64,000 nt of DNA from Leucobacter sp. cx-328 (GTDB taxonomy: Bacteria; Actinomycetota; Actinomycetes; Actinomycetales; Microbacteriaceae), in contig NZ_JACVMX010000002.1 in NCBI RefSeq assembly GCF_014530035.1, positions 372,001 to 436,000 of the forward strand, written 5' to 3'. Shown piece by piece: positions 18,299 to 28,191 of the stretch. The translations under genes and the position numbers were made by a program. The notes under the pieces were generated by a model. That model ran no database searches. It saw only the letters and a list, made by a program, of their open reading frames with translations, and was not told where the DNA came from. Within the stretch, counting starts at the first letter, position 1, and each line of letters opens with the position of its first letter.

Positions 18299-19126
18299 CT
18301 ACCAGCCGCCCTGCTCGTCCTGGATCGTATTGCCGCCATCGACAGCGATGACCTGGCCAGTGACGTACGAAGCGCCTGGCGACGCGAGGAACTCGATGAG
18401 TGCCGCGACCTCATCTGGGGTACCTGAGCGGCCGAGGGGAGTGGCATCACCCATGCGGTTTTCGTGCTCGGTTGCGGAGCCGGTGTTGATCCAGCCCGGT
18501 GCGACGGCGTTGGAGGTCACGCCGGTCTCTGCGAGATCAACAGCGAGGGAGCGCGTGAGGCCCACGAGGCCTGCTTTTGCTGCGTGGTAGCCGACGTCTC
18601 CGCGGTAGGCCATGAGCGGACCTGACACGGAGGATACCGTGACGATGCGGCCGTGCGGAGCAGCGGACAGGTGCGGGATCGCGTTGCGTGTGACGAGATA
18701 CGCGGTCGTGAGATTGCGAGTGAGCGCGTGCTCCCAGCCGACGCGATCGAGCGCGGTGGCAGGCTGCGGATCCTCAGGGTCAGAGACTGAGGTCATTCCA
18801 GCGTTGTTCACAAGAACGTCGAGTCGGCCAAACGCAGCAAGTGTGCTCTCGACGAGGTGTTCCGCACCCTCGTCGGTGGTGAGATCGGCGGTGACACCGA
18901 TGGCGACCGGGCTGCCGAGCGACACCTCGACCGAGCCAAGCTGGGTCGCGAGTTCGTTGAGTTCTGCGGCGCGTTCGTGGATCCGCCCCGTGGTGGCCCC
19001 GATCGCCACGCGATAGCCAGCGCGCACGAGCCGTGCGGCAGCAGCGAAGCCGATTCCTGTGGGTGAACCAGCGCCGGAGATGAGTGCTACGCGGTCGTTC
19101 TGGGGAGCGGTGTGCGACATTGCCAT
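18299..19126 (-). CDS. Short-chain dehydrogenase/reductase
   Basis: 275-residue classical SDR, a NAD(P)-dependent oxidoreductase. Visible motifs are the cofactor loop [12 protein letters not shown] (a glycine-rich variant), NNAG, the catalytic Ser in VSSVSG and the YHAAKAG (YxxxK) dyad. The C-terminal PGWINTG and [10 protein letters not shown] are typical of the FabG-like branch. A -10 box TAGGCT (19133-19138) lies 6 nt before the ATG at 19126, so this start and a leaderless mRNA are likely. Substrate unknown. Confidence 0.9.
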   Translation of the reverse strand: MAMSHTAPQNDRVALISGAGSPTGIGFAAAARLVRAGYRVAIGATTGRIHERAAELNELATQLGSVEVSLGSPVAIGVTADLTTDEGAEHLVESTLAAFGRLDVLVNNAGMTSVSDPEDPQPATALDRVGWEHALTRNLTTAYLVTRNAIPHLSAAPHGRIVTVSSVSGPLMAYRGDVGYHAAKAGLVGLTRSLAVDLAETGVTSNAVAPGWINTGSATEHENRMGDATPLGRSGTPDEVAALIEFLASPGASYVTGQVIAVDGGNTIQDEQGGW

Positions 19127-19157
19127 GGTGTGAGCCTACGCCCTCTGAAGGTAGCTC

Positions 19158-19706
19158 CTAGGCGCCTTGCGGCGGGTGCACCAAGAATTCAAGTCGCTCC
19201 GACAGGTATGCGGCGAGCGTCGGTGCCCCTGTGAGCGCAGCGCCGGCGCGCCAGCGCACGAGGAGCTCACCATCGGCAATGCCCACCGGCAGCGACGCGT
19301 CGGCAGCAAACTCAGCGATGCCGTCCTCGGTGAGGGGAAGCGCGACAGCGTCATAGTTGACGGAGGTGCCTGCTGCGTAGCCGCCGCGCAGGGCCGCCGC
19401 AGCGATCTCTCGGCGTTCTTCGCGGGAGACTGACGTGTTGTTCGGGCGGCCTCGCTCGGCTGCGCGAGTGACCGTGCCAGCGGCGTAGAGCACTGGCTCG
19501 CCGGGTGCTGGATCGTCGGCGCGCAGCAGCAGCGTGCCGAGCCGCCACACCTGACCAACGGGTCGCATGCGGGCTGCGCGAGTGATGAGGAACTTGCGTC
19601 GCTCCGGCACAAACTCGGCAAATTCTTCTGGCTGCACCTCTGCCGCGATGAGTCGCGCTCGCACCTCGGTGAGGGACGCGAGGCTGCGCTGAACCAAGTT
19701 ATCCAC
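19158..19706 (-). CDS. Conserved actinobacterial protein of unknown function
   Basis: 182 residues, soluble, with no motif I can name. It resembles a protein carried by many Microbacteriaceae and sometimes labelled glutaminase without clear support. The start is GTG, preceded 6 nt earlier by a -10 box TAAACT (19713-19718), hence probably leaderless. It is divergent from the CYTH gene, whose own -10 lies 34 bp away. Confidence 0.65.
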   Translation of the reverse strand: MDNLVQRSLASLTEVRARLIAAEVQPEEFAEFVPERRKFLITRAARMRPVGQVWRLGTLLLRADDPAPGEPVLYAAGTVTRAAERGRPNNTSVSREERREIAAAALRGGYAAGTSVNYDAVALPLTEDGIAEFAADASLPVGIADGELLVRWRAGAALTGAPTLAAYLSERLEFLVHPPQGA

Positions 19707-19758
19707 ACGTTCAGTTTACCGAGCGGCGCTGAGGCGAGACCCTCGTTAGGCTTGTCTC

Positions 19759-20517
19759 ATGAGCAATCAGGTACCAGCCAATCAGGCCTCGGCCCACGAG
19801 GCGCCGAGCGCGCCCGCCGGGCAGGAGTCCATCGAGGTCGAGCGCAAGTACGACGTCGCGTGGGACGCGGTCGTTCCCGCTGAGTTCGCCGACGCGGAGC
19901 TCGAGGTCGCCGAGCGCGTTGAACACCGCATGGTGGCGCGCTACTTTGATACCCGCGACGGTGCGCTTGGCAAGCAGCGAGTTGCGGTGCGGGTGCGGGA
20001 GGGCGGTTCCGACGCTGGCTGGCACCTGAAAGAGAAGAACGAGCTTGGCGCGCGTGAGCTCGGCTGGCCGCCAGCTGCCGAAATGCCCGCGGGGCTGGTT
20101 CACGAGATTCGTGCGCGGATCGGCGAGGCCGCCGACGAGGTGATCGCGATCGCTGAGATCGCGACGACGCGAGTCGCGATCCGCCTCACGGACACGGTAG
20201 GCAACGACCGCATTGAGCTGGCCGACGACCGGGTGGTCGCCCGCGATGAGCGGGCAGGGGTGACGCGTGCCTGGCGCGAGTGGGAAGCCGAATCGATCGC
20301 TGCTGATGGCGCTGCGGGAATTGCGGCGCTTGACGCACTTGAGCCCGTGCTGCTCGCCGCTGGCGCAAGCGTGTCACCGAGCTTTGCGAAGATTGCTCGC
20401 GCGGCGGGGCAGCTTGCCGCAATTGCGCAGGCGCAGGGCGCTCCCACCGCGCTCGTTGAAAAACTCACAGCTATGGATCAGGCCGATCAAGAGGCTGCGC
20501 GTAGGCTGGACGCATGA
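19759..20517 (+). CDS. CYTH-domain (triphosphate tunnel metalloenzyme) protein
   Basis: 252-residue protein with the CYTH signature ExExK as EVERKY near residue 30 and the expected basic and acidic strands (RYFDTRDGAL, WHLKEK). Family members hydrolyse inorganic or nucleoside triphosphates or make cAMP; the substrate here cannot be read from sequence. The usual C-terminal CHAD domain is absent. A -10 TAGGCT (19747-19752) ends 6 nt before the ATG, so it is likely leaderless. It overlaps the next gene by four bases (ATGA). Confidence 0.88.
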   Translation: MSNQVPANQASAHEAPSAPAGQESIEVERKYDVAWDAVVPAEFADAELEVAERVEHRMVARYFDTRDGALGKQRVAVRVREGGSDAGWHLKEKNELGARELGWPPAAEMPAGLVHEIRARIGEAADEVIAIAEIATTRVAIRLTDTVGNDRIELADDRVVARDERAGVTRAWREWEAESIAADGAAGIAALDALEPVLLAAGASVSPSFAKIARAAGQLAAIAQAQGAPTALVEKLTAMDQADQEAARRLDA

Positions 20518-20753
20518 GCAAGAAGCCAGTGAACTCGGGCCGTAACGGGAGCAACAAGAAGCCCGAGGTGAGCCCAGAGGCGCGTCGGAAGCAGATCATC
20601 GTCGCGCTCATCATGGGTGCGGTGATGGGTCTCATCTTGAGCCTGCTCACACAGTTCTGGCTGTGGCTTCCTGCGGGCCTTGCGATGGGCCTCGCGACGG
20701 GCGCAATTATGCGTCCCCCCGCAGAAGAAGACCAGAAGAAGCGCCGCAAATAA
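20514..20753 (+). CDS. Small two-helix membrane protein, coupled to the CYTH gene
   Basis: 79-residue protein with a basic N-terminus, two transmembrane segments (about 27-45 and 47-65) and a Lys/Arg tail. Its start overlaps the CYTH stop, indicating translational coupling. Function unknown. Confidence 0.7.
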   Translation: MSKKPVNSGRNGSNKKPEVSPEARRKQIIVALIMGAVMGLILSLLTQFWLWLPAGLAMGLATGAIMRPPAEEDQKKRRK

Positions 20754-20767
20754 CGATCACAACAAAA

Positions 20768-20786
20768 TAGTCAATGGCTTTGACTA
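20768..20786. promoter_or_regulatory. Inverted-repeat operator TAGTCAA-N5-TTGACTA
   Basis: Perfect 7-bp inverted repeat about 100 bp upstream of the FAD oxidoreductase gene, in a locally AT-richer promoter region. It is probably a repressor or activator site for the oxidoreductase/cupin operon. Confidence 0.55.
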
Positions 20787-20882
20787 ATCACTAGCGTTCT
20801 GCGCGATGATGTGGAAAGATCGTACGCGGTACTGACACCCGCGTAGGAAATAACGCAGGGGTTCAACTAGACAAGGACGTTC

Positions 20883-22304
20883 ATGGAACCCACCATTTTC
20901 GAGACCAACCCACCCGCAGCGCATGTGGTTGACGCATCTCTTGCGGACACCAAGCTCGCGTGCTTCTGGCTCGACGATATTCGCGATTCGGCAGCACGCT
21001 ACCCGAAGCTTGGCGCAGACATCACCGTTGACGACGTCGTCGTTGGCGGCGGCTACGCCGGCCTGTGGACTGCCATCAAGCTCAAGACCGAGCACCCCGA
21101 GCGCCGCGTCGCGCTGCTCGAGGCTGTCGAGGTTGGCTGGGCGGCGTCCGGGCGCAATGGTGGCTTCTGCGAGGCGAGCATCACCCACGGTGAGCCCAAC
21201 GCCGAGGCGCGCTGGCCAAACGAGACCGGCATCCTCCGCCGCCTCGGCTACGAAAACCTCGACGCAATCGAGAAGTTCATCGCAGACAACAAGCTCGACG
21301 CAGAGTTCGAGCGCAACGGCGCACTGAGCGTCGCAAATGCCGAGTACCAGGTTGACTGGCTCGGCGAGAGCCCCGACCCCCTCGTCGAGACGCTCGACGC
21401 TGAGGGAACCCGCAAGCGCATTAACTCGCCCACGTTCCTCGGCAGCGAGTTTTCACCTCGCGAGAACGCGAGCATCCACCCGGCGAAGCTCGCCGCTGAA
21501 CTCGCGCGTCACGCGACCGAGATCGGCGTGGAGATCTACGAGCGCAGCGCGGTAACGAAGCTTGATGGGGACAAGTTTGGCCCGATCCGCCTCACGACTG
21601 ACGCCGGCACCGTGAATGCCGAGCGCGCCGCACTCTGCACCAACGTCTTCCCGTCGCTGCTCAAGCGTTACCGTCTGCACACCGTGCCGGTCTACGACTA
21701 CGTGCTCATGACCGAGCCGCTCACAGACGAACAGATGAAGTCGATCGGCTGGGAAGGGCGCGAAGGCCTTGCCGACATGGCGAACCAGTTCCACTACTCG
21801 CGTCTCACCGCAGACAACCGCATCCTCTGGGGCGGGTACGACGCGGTCTACTTCACCGGCGGCAAGATCAAGGCCGAGTACGAAGATCGCATGGAGAGCC
21901 ACCGTCGCCTCGCGAGCCACTTCTTCACCACGTTCCCGCAGCTTGAGGGCTTGAAGTTCACACACCGCTGGGCTGGCGTCATCGATACGAGCACCCGTTT
22001 CTGCGCGTTCTTTGGCGAGGCCTTCGGCGGTCGCGTGCAGTACGTTGCTGGCTTCACCGGCCTCGGCGTTGGCACGACGCACTTCGCAGCTGATGTCATC
22101 GTTGACCGTCTCGAGGGTCGCGTCACTGAGCGCACCGAGGTCGAAATGGTGAAGAAGGTGCCGCTGCCGTTCCCCCCTGAGCCAGCGGCTTCGATCGGCA
22201 TCAACGCGACCCGCTGGGCGCTCGATCGCGCAGATCACAACCAGGGCAAGCGCAATGTGCTGCTCAAGACCCTTGACGCGCTCGGCCTTGGATTTGACTC
22301 GTGA
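20883..22304 (+). CDS. FAD-dependent oxidoreductase (DAO family, PuuB-like)
   Basis: 473-residue flavoprotein of the D-amino-acid-oxidase fold. The dinucleotide-binding motif is VVGGGYAGLWTAIKL near residue 60, and ASGRNGGF is the motif seen in gamma-glutamylputrescine oxidases and related amine oxidases. The C-terminal GFTGLGVGTTHFAAD holds the flavin. AAGGA precedes the ATG. It overlaps a cupin gene by 4 bp. The likely reaction is oxidation of a secondary or primary amine; the true substrate is unknown. Confidence 0.87.
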   Translation: MEPTIFETNPPAAHVVDASLADTKLACFWLDDIRDSAARYPKLGADITVDDVVVGGGYAGLWTAIKLKTEHPERRVALLEAVEVGWAASGRNGGFCEASITHGEPNAEARWPNETGILRRLGYENLDAIEKFIADNKLDAEFERNGALSVANAEYQVDWLGESPDPLVETLDAEGTRKRINSPTFLGSEFSPRENASIHPAKLAAELARHATEIGVEIYERSAVTKLDGDKFGPIRLTTDAGTVNAERAALCTNVFPSLLKRYRLHTVPVYDYVLMTEPLTDEQMKSIGWEGREGLADMANQFHYSRLTADNRILWGGYDAVYFTGGKIKAEYEDRMESHRRLASHFFTTFPQLEGLKFTHRWAGVIDTSTRFCAFFGEAFGGRVQYVAGFTGLGVGTTHFAADVIVDRLEGRVTERTEVEMVKKVPLPFPPEPAASIGINATRWALDRADHNQGKRNVLLKTLDALGLGFDS

Positions 22305-22678
22305 GCGCCGAACTGCTTCCCGAGGGCAAGAACCTCGTGGTCAACGCGACAACCACCCCGATCGAGCTCGAAGCGGTTACCGCTGAAGACACCGTGTCGG
22401 GTTCGCCCCATCAGGGCATCGCAGAGCTTGGCACGATGGGCTCGGCCGACGTCGGAATCTGGGAGCTGCGCGAAGGCGTAGTCACCGACACCGAGGTTGA
22501 CGAGCTGTTCGTGGTGCTTTCTGGCGGGGCAAGGATCGAGTTCCTCGATGCCGATAACAACGTCATCGACGAACCAATTGACGTCGCTCAGGGCGACGTG
22601 ATGCGCCTCGTTGGCGGCTCGCGCACGCGGTGGACTGTGGAAAATCACATCCGCAAGGTGTATATCGCCTCAGAATAG
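22301..22678 (+). CDS. Cupin-domain protein coupled to the FAD oxidoreductase
   Basis: 125-residue single-domain cupin (VDELFVVLSGGARIEFLD in the first motif). The start is GTG overlapping the oxidoreductase stop (GTGA). It may be a small enzyme or ligand-binding partner in the same amine-degradation route. The fold is visible but the activity is not. Confidence 0.82.
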   Translation: MSAELLPEGKNLVVNATTTPIELEAVTAEDTVSGSPHQGIAELGTMGSADVGIWELREGVVTDTEVDELFVVLSGGARIEFLDADNNVIDEPIDVAQGDVMRLVGGSRTRWTVENHIRKVYIASE

Positions 22679-22729
22679 GGCTAAAGTCTTTCGAGGAATA
22701 TTTCAGCTCCACCGAAAGGAACACAGGGG

Positions 22730-24085
22730 ATGGCCTGGAAGCAGCACGGTGACGGAAAGCACGTCGCACCCGATGCAATCGTTCTCCCTGAGGAGCGATT
22801 GAGCTGGCCCAAAACCATTGGTTTTGGCGCACAGCATGTTGTCGCAATGTTTGGCGCTACCTTCCTGGTACCGCTCATCACGGGCTTCCCGCCCAGCGCG
22901 ACGCTCTTTTTCTCGGGACTCGGCACGATTCTCTTCCTGCTGCTGACGGGTAACCGTCTGCCCAGCTACCTGGGATCTTCGTTCGCCTTCATCGCCCCGA
23001 TCATGGCAGCCCTTGCTGGCGGCCCTGAGGGTGACCTGTCGCGCGCATCGTTCGGCATTCTGTCGATCGGTGTGCTCATGGCGATCGTCGGCGTCGTGGT
23101 GCAGAAGTTCGGCACTGGCTGGATTAACGCACTCATGCCGCCCGTCGTCATGGGCACGATCGTGGCCCTCATCGGCTTCAACCTTGCGCCAGCGGTGAAG
23201 AACAACTGGAACGCAACTGAGAACTCGGGATGGGTCGCACTCATCACGATCGTCTCGGTGCTGCTCATCACGATGCTCTTCCGCGGCCTCATCGGCCGTC
23301 TGTCGATCGTGCTTGGCATGGTCGTTGGCTACATTGCAGCAATCTTCTTCGGTGAGATTGATTTCACCGCGGTCAAGGACGCGGCATGGATCGGCCTGCC
23401 CGAGTTCCACCTGCCCGCGAACCCGTTCAGCGATCCCACCCTGTGGGGCCTGCTGCCGATGTTTATCCCCGTTGTGCTCGTACTCATCGCTGAGAACGTC
23501 GGCCACGTGAAGAGCGTCGGCCTCATGATCAACCGCGACCTCGATCCGGTAACGGGCCGCGCACTGTTGGCTGACGGCCTGTCGACGATCCTCGCTGGCT
23601 TCGGCGGCGGATCGGGCACCACCACCTACGGCGAGAACATCGGCGTCATGGCGGCGACTCGTGTGTACTCGACCGCTGCGTACTGGGTTGCTGGCATCAT
23701 CGCGATCCTCCTGGGCTTCTGCCCGAAGGTTGGCGCTGTGATCTTCACGGTTCCCGCAGGCGTTCTTGCCGGCGTGACCGTCGCACTGTACGGTCTCATC
23801 GGCCTCATCGGTGTGAAGATCTGGATCGATAACAAGGTCGACTTCTCGAAGCCGATCAACCAGTTCACCGCTGCTGTCGCGCTCATCGTTGGTATTGCAG
23901 ACTTCGGTCTCACCATCGGCAGCGAAGCGAACCCGATCGTCTTCAACGGCATCGCGCTCGGCACGATCGCAGCAGTTGGCGTCTACCACCTCATGCGCCT
24001 CGCGGCGAAGGTACGCGGCGGCGAACCAGACGTAGCCGATCCGGTTGTGACCGGTGGCATCGTTGTGAACGCCGACGAGAAGTAG
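22730..24085 (+). CDS. Uracil/xanthine permease (NCS2 family)
   Basis: 451-residue inner-membrane nucleobase:cation symporter of the UraA type with about 12-14 hydrophobic segments. The family signature lies around AENVGHVKSVGLMIN and FGGGSGTTTYGENIGVMAATRVYS, which match the UraA substrate-binding helices. Length is normal. A terminator follows directly. Specificity for uracil over purines is inferred from the overall match. Confidence 0.93.
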   Translation: MAWKQHGDGKHVAPDAIVLPEERLSWPKTIGFGAQHVVAMFGATFLVPLITGFPPSATLFFSGLGTILFLLLTGNRLPSYLGSSFAFIAPIMAALAGGPEGDLSRASFGILSIGVLMAIVGVVVQKFGTGWINALMPPVVMGTIVALIGFNLAPAVKNNWNATENSGWVALITIVSVLLITMLFRGLIGRLSIVLGMVVGYIAAIFFGEIDFTAVKDAAWIGLPEFHLPANPFSDPTLWGLLPMFIPVVLVLIAENVGHVKSVGLMINRDLDPVTGRALLADGLSTILAGFGGGSGTTTYGENIGVMAATRVYSTAAYWVAGIIAILLGFCPKVGAVIFTVPAGVLAGVTVALYGLIGLIGVKIWIDNKVDFSKPINQFTAAVALIVGIADFGLTIGSEANPIVFNGIALGTIAAVGVYHLMRLAAKVRGGEPDVADPVVTGGIVVNADEK

Positions 24086-24098
24086 TCGGAACTGCGTG

Positions 24099-24137
24099 AG
24101 AGGCGCGGTACCCCGTTTCATGGGGTGCCGCGCCTCT
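24099..24137 (+). terminator. Terminator after the NCS2 permease gene
   Basis: 16-bp GC-rich stem (one G-U) with a 7-nt loop, 13 bp after the stop codon. Confidence 0.8.
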
Positions 24138-24313
24138 CTGCGTATGCAGTGTAAATCGGTCAGATCGCCTCGAAACACACCGCTTGTATGCTGCGAAAAG
24201 GGCCTGATACCGCTTATGGTGTGGTTGTGTGGAGTGTAGAACGTCGTGATTCAACCGATCCAGCAGGTTCGGTAGGTCAGCGTGCCTTCCACACCGGTAG
24301 TGAGGAGGCCGCC

Positions 24314-27300
24314 ATGCCCCAAGAACAGACGGCCGAGCAGCTGACTGAACAGCTCGGTGGACCAGTCTCAGTTGTCGACGCCAATTCGCGCGAGCACGCG
24401 CAGTGGCGTGCACAGCTTGGCAAGATCGGCGGCGACAGCCCGCTCCTGCACTTTGATGATCACCCCGCGAACCGCATCGAGCTGTCCTCGACGCACCCGG
24501 GTGGCCTGCCGCAGTTCATCAGCGGCAACAAGATCTTGCTGTCTGCACTGATTCGTGATGACCTCGCGCTGCGTCATGCCCGCTTCGCAGCGGCCCGCGT
24601 GACTGACAAAGCCGTTGAGATGCGCACCGTGCGCGGCCTCGAAACCGTGAACCTCGCAGTAGGTCTCGCAAAGTGGAGCTTCGAGGGCACCGACTTCTGC
24701 GCACCGGTACTTCTGCGCCCGCTCGCGATCCGCCGGTATGGCCGCGATTTTGAACTCAAGCTGAAGCAGTTCCCCGTGGTGAACTCTGAGCTGATCCGCG
24801 TACTGCATGAGCAGTTCGGCATCATGCTTGATGCGCGCACGCTCATTGAACTCTCGCAGACTGAGGGCGTGTTCAAGCCGCAGCCCGTGATCGATCGGCT
24901 CCGGCAGATGGTTGCTGGCGTCGCGGGCTTCGAGGTGCAGCCGCGATTGATCGTGTCGTCGTTCCACAACGTCTCGCAGCAGATGGTTGCCGACGCGCGT
25001 GACCTCGACATTCCCGTGCTCGACGCGATCTGTGGCAGCGAGCCTGCTCAGCAGGCGCTGCGTGATGGCTACCGCCCGGTCGACGCGTCGTCGCCCGACC
25101 ACCGCGCGCCAGACACCGACCGCAACCTCTACGACTCTGATGCTGAGCAGGACGACGTCCTGGCACAGATCAACGCCGGTCACTCGCTCGTCGTGCGTAC
25201 GCTGCCGGGTACCGGTGGAACGCAGACCGTTGCGAACGCGATCGGTAACCTGGTTCGTGACGGCAAGCGCGTGCTCGTCGTCTCGCCGCGACGCGCGACG
25301 CTCGACGGCATTGCACATCGCCTCTCGCGCGCATCGCTGACGGGCCTCGCGGTGTCGCCGCGTCGCCTGCGCCGCAATCTGGTTGAGGCAATTAGTCGCA
25401 ATGAGAACGCTCAGCCTGAACAGCTACGTGACGTCGACGAGGCACTCGTGCGCCTGCGCGGGGTGCTGCTCGACTACGGATCCGCGCTCAACACGCAAGA
25501 TTCACGCTTCGGTGTCTCACCCGTTGAGGCACTTCGGAAGCTCGCGCTACTCTCGCGCAGTGAAGAGCCGCCAGCGACGACCGTTCGCCTGGACGATCAG
25601 GCGCTCGGCCAGCTCGCGATCGACCGCTCTTCGGTCGCTGACGCGCTGACCGAGGTTGCTCGTCTCGGCCAATTTGAATACGGTCCCGAAGATTCGCCCT
25701 GGTACGGCGTCTCGTTCGATACGACCGAAGAAGCACGTGCGGCATACGCCCTCGCTGTTGACCTTGCTGAGTCGCAGCTGCCTCGCCTCGTCTCGATGGC
25801 GAACGAGGTTGTCGGCCAGACCTCGATGCGTCCCTACGAAACCGTTGCCGAGCTCGGCGTCTACTTGCGTCTGCTCATGGGCGTGCGCGATACGCTCGAC
25901 CGCTTCACCCCGCAGGTGTACGACCGCTCGCTCACCGAGGTCATCGCGGCACACAGCCCGCGCAGCGCTTCGGGCGAGGAAATGACAAACGCGAACAAGC
26001 GTCGCCTGAAGAAGCTTGCACGCGAGTACGTCCGACCCGGTGTGAGCATCACCGACATGTACTCGCGCCTGGTGCAGATTCAGCAGCAGCGTGTGCTGTG
26101 GCAGCGCTACTCGACGGTGGTCGGTGCGCGCCCCGAGGTCCCGCTCGGTATCGCTGACGTCGTCGTTGCGTTCCAGTCGGCGTACGAAGACCTCGACAAG
26201 CTCGACCGCATCCTCGGGACATCCGCTGAGTCGGGCCGCCTGAAGAACATGCAGCTCGGCACACTCGCGCAGCGTGTTGCTGACCTTGCGCAGGAATCTG
26301 AGGTGCTCAAGAACATCCAGGAGCGCACGACCATCGTCGAGCGCCTGCGCGGCGCAAACCTGCAGCCGCTGCTCGACGATCTGTCTGCGCGTCACGTGCC
26401 CGCAGACAAGGTCTCGGCAGAGCTCGAGCTTTCGTGGTGGCAGTCGGCGCTTGAGCGCATGCTGCAGACCAACCCGTCGCTGCTCAGCGCCAACACGAGC
26501 GTTATTGAGCGCCTCGAGGCAGACTTCCGCCTCGTCGACGACGCACACGCCGGTGCGAACGGTGCGCAGCTCGCTGCCCTCCTGTCTGACTCGTGGCGCG
26601 TTGCCGTGCTCGATCACAAGCAGGAAGCGCTTGCGCTCCGCGGCGCACTCCGGAGCGGCTACGCGTCGGTCGGCATGCTGCAGCGTCACTCGCCAGCGTT
26701 GCTCTCGGCGCTCGCTCCGGTCTGGACGATGTCGCCCTACGAAGTGTTCCAGCTGCCAGAGTCGATGCGCTTCGACACCGTGCTGCTCGTCGACGCTGGT
26801 GCGACCACGCTCGCTGAGAACCTCGGTGCGATCCGCCGCGCAAAGCAGATTGTCGCATTCGGTGATCAGATCACGCAGTCACCGTCGCCGTTTGAGATTG
26901 CGGTCGCAGGGTCGGGAACGACGCGCGATCCGCTCCCCGAAACCTCTGAGGAATCGGCCTTCACCGAGCTTGCCTCGGTGCTTCCCTCGCTTTCGCTCAC
27001 GCGGAGTTACCGCGCCGGCGGCGAAGACCTCACGAACCTCGTGAACTCGCGCTTCTACAACCGTGAGATTCAGTCGTTGCCGTGGGCCGGCAGCTACCTC
27101 GGGCACTCGAGCCTGAACTACGAGTTCGTGCCGCACGGTCAGGGCCTGCCCGATCAGCACACCGGTGCGGTCGAGAGTACCGATGCCGAGGTCGATCGCG
27201 TGGTGCAGATGGTGCTGCAGCACGCAGACGAACGCCCGAGCGAATCGCTTATGGTGATCACTGCGAGCGCAAAGCATGCGGTGCGCGTGAACCAGGCTGT

Positions 27301-28189
27301 ACTCAAGGCGTTCGCAAAGTACCCGCAGTACCGTGACTTCCTGCTCGGTGATCGAGCAGAGCCGTTCGGTGTGCTCACCCTCGAACAGGCGACCGCGCAG
27401 AGCCGCGACCGCGTGATCTTCTCGATCGGTTATGGTCGTACCCCGCACGGCCGCGTACTTTCAAACTTCGGCTCGCTCGGTCAGCCCGGTGGTGAGAAGC
27501 TCATCGCCGTCGCGATGACCCGCGCCCGCCGCGCAATGACGATCGTCAGCTGCTTCAAGCCTGAAGACCTCGACAGCGACCGCCTCAAGCACGGTGTTGT
27601 TGAGCTTTCTGAGCTCCTCGCCTTCGATGCACCCGCGGCCGCGCCCCAGGTGCTGCCGTCAGAAGCCGATCCGCTCGTGAGCGACCTCGCGGTTCGCCTC
27701 GAAGAACTCGGTCTCAACGTCACGCTCGATTACCACGGCGTGATCCCGCTTGCGGCATCGTTCGGCGATGCCGTCATCGCGGTCGACTTCGACCTCGGTG
27801 AGCACCCCGAAAGCCTCCGCGAGGCCCTGCGCCTGCGCCCCGCTGTGCTGCGCCGCCTCGGCTGGCACTACCAGCGGGTGCAGCGCTTCGACCTGTTCTC
27901 GGATGCCGGTGCCGTTGCAGAGCGCATCGCGCGCGTGCTGGGTCGCGACGAGGCATCGCGCCGTGCGGCGGAGGCTGCTGCTGGCGCTGGCGGATCGGGC
28001 GCAGACAGCGCTCCTGCCGACACCGGCAAGAGCGGCGACACCATCGACGTCTCTGACTCGACCGTGACCGGCGTTGTCGAGCCCGTGCGTGCGGCTGGTG
28101 CTGGCACTGGCGCTGCGTTTGGTTTGAATGCTGGCGATGCTGCTGCTGGCGGCGACGCGCAGGACGCAACCGAGACTCAGGCGTACTAA
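24314..28189 (+). CDS. Large UPF1-like (DUF4011-type) superfamily 1 helicase homologue with eroded ATPase motifs
   Basis: 1291-residue protein whose order of motifs matches DUF4011/UPF1-like SF1 helicases. Motif Ia is RVLVVSPRRATLDG, motif III AFGDQITQSP, motif IV LTRSYRAGGEDL...NSRFYNREI, and motif VI VAMTRARRAM. A C-terminal restriction-endonuclease-like region includes RLGWHYQRVQRFDLF. However, Walker A reads LPGTGGTQT (residues 297-305) with Gly302 where the essential Lys belongs, and Walker B reads LLVDAGATT (Asp827-Ala828) instead of DE. The motif V region (QATAQSRDRVIFS) is also altered. It is probably an inactive or non-hydrolysing homologue. The ATG at 24314 follows GAGGAGG. The last 90 residues are low-complexity Ala/Gly/Asp. 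Confidence 0.82.
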   Translation: MPQEQTAEQLTEQLGGPVSVVDANSREHAQWRAQLGKIGGDSPLLHFDDHPANRIELSSTHPGGLPQFISGNKILLSALIRDDLALRHARFAAARVTDKAVEMRTVRGLETVNLAVGLAKWSFEGTDFCAPVLLRPLAIRRYGRDFELKLKQFPVVNSELIRVLHEQFGIMLDARTLIELSQTEGVFKPQPVIDRLRQMVAGVAGFEVQPRLIVSSFHNVSQQMVADARDLDIPVLDAICGSEPAQQALRDGYRPVDASSPDHRAPDTDRNLYDSDAEQDDVLAQINAGHSLVVRTLPGTGGTQTVANAIGNLVRDGKRVLVVSPRRATLDGIAHRLSRASLTGLAVSPRRLRRNLVEAISRNENAQPEQLRDVDEALVRLRGVLLDYGSALNTQDSRFGVSPVEALRKLALLSRSEEPPATTVRLDDQALGQLAIDRSSVADALTEVARLGQFEYGPEDSPWYGVSFDTTEEARAAYALAVDLAESQLPRLVSMANEVVGQTSMRPYETVAELGVYLRLLMGVRDTLDRFTPQVYDRSLTEVIAAHSPRSASGEEMTNANKRRLKKLAREYVRPGVSITDMYSRLVQIQQQRVLWQRYSTVVGARPEVPLGIADVVVAFQSAYEDLDKLDRILGTSAESGRLKNMQLGTLAQRVADLAQESEVLKNIQERTTIVERLRGANLQPLLDDLSARHVPADKVSAELELSWWQSALERMLQTNPSLLSANTSVIERLEADFRLVDDAHAGANGAQLAALLSDSWRVAVLDHKQEALALRGALRSGYASVGMLQRHSPALLSALAPVWTMSPYEVFQLPESMRFDTVLLVDAGATTLAENLGAIRRAKQIVAFGDQITQSPSPFEIAVAGSGTTRDPLPETSEESAFTELASVLPSLSLTRSYRAGGEDLTNLVNSRFYNREIQSLPWAGSYLGHSSLNYEFVPHGQGLPDQHTGAVESTDAEVDRVVQMVLQHADERPSESLMVITASAKHAVRVNQAVLKAFAKYPQYRDFLLGDRAEPFGVLTLEQATAQSRDRVIFSIGYGRTPHGRVLSNFGSLGQPGGEKLIAVAMTRARRAMTIVSCFKPEDLDSDRLKHGVVELSELLAFDAPAAAPQVLPSEADPLVSDLAVRLEELGLNVTLDYHGVIPLAASFGDAVIAVDFDLGEHPESLREALRLRPAVLRRLGWHYQRVQRFDLFSDAGAVAERIARVLGRDEASRRAAEAAAGAGGSGADSAPADTGKSGDTIDVSDSTVTGVVEPVRAAGAGTGAAFGLNAGDAAAGGDAQDATETQAY

Positions 28190-28191
28190 GC

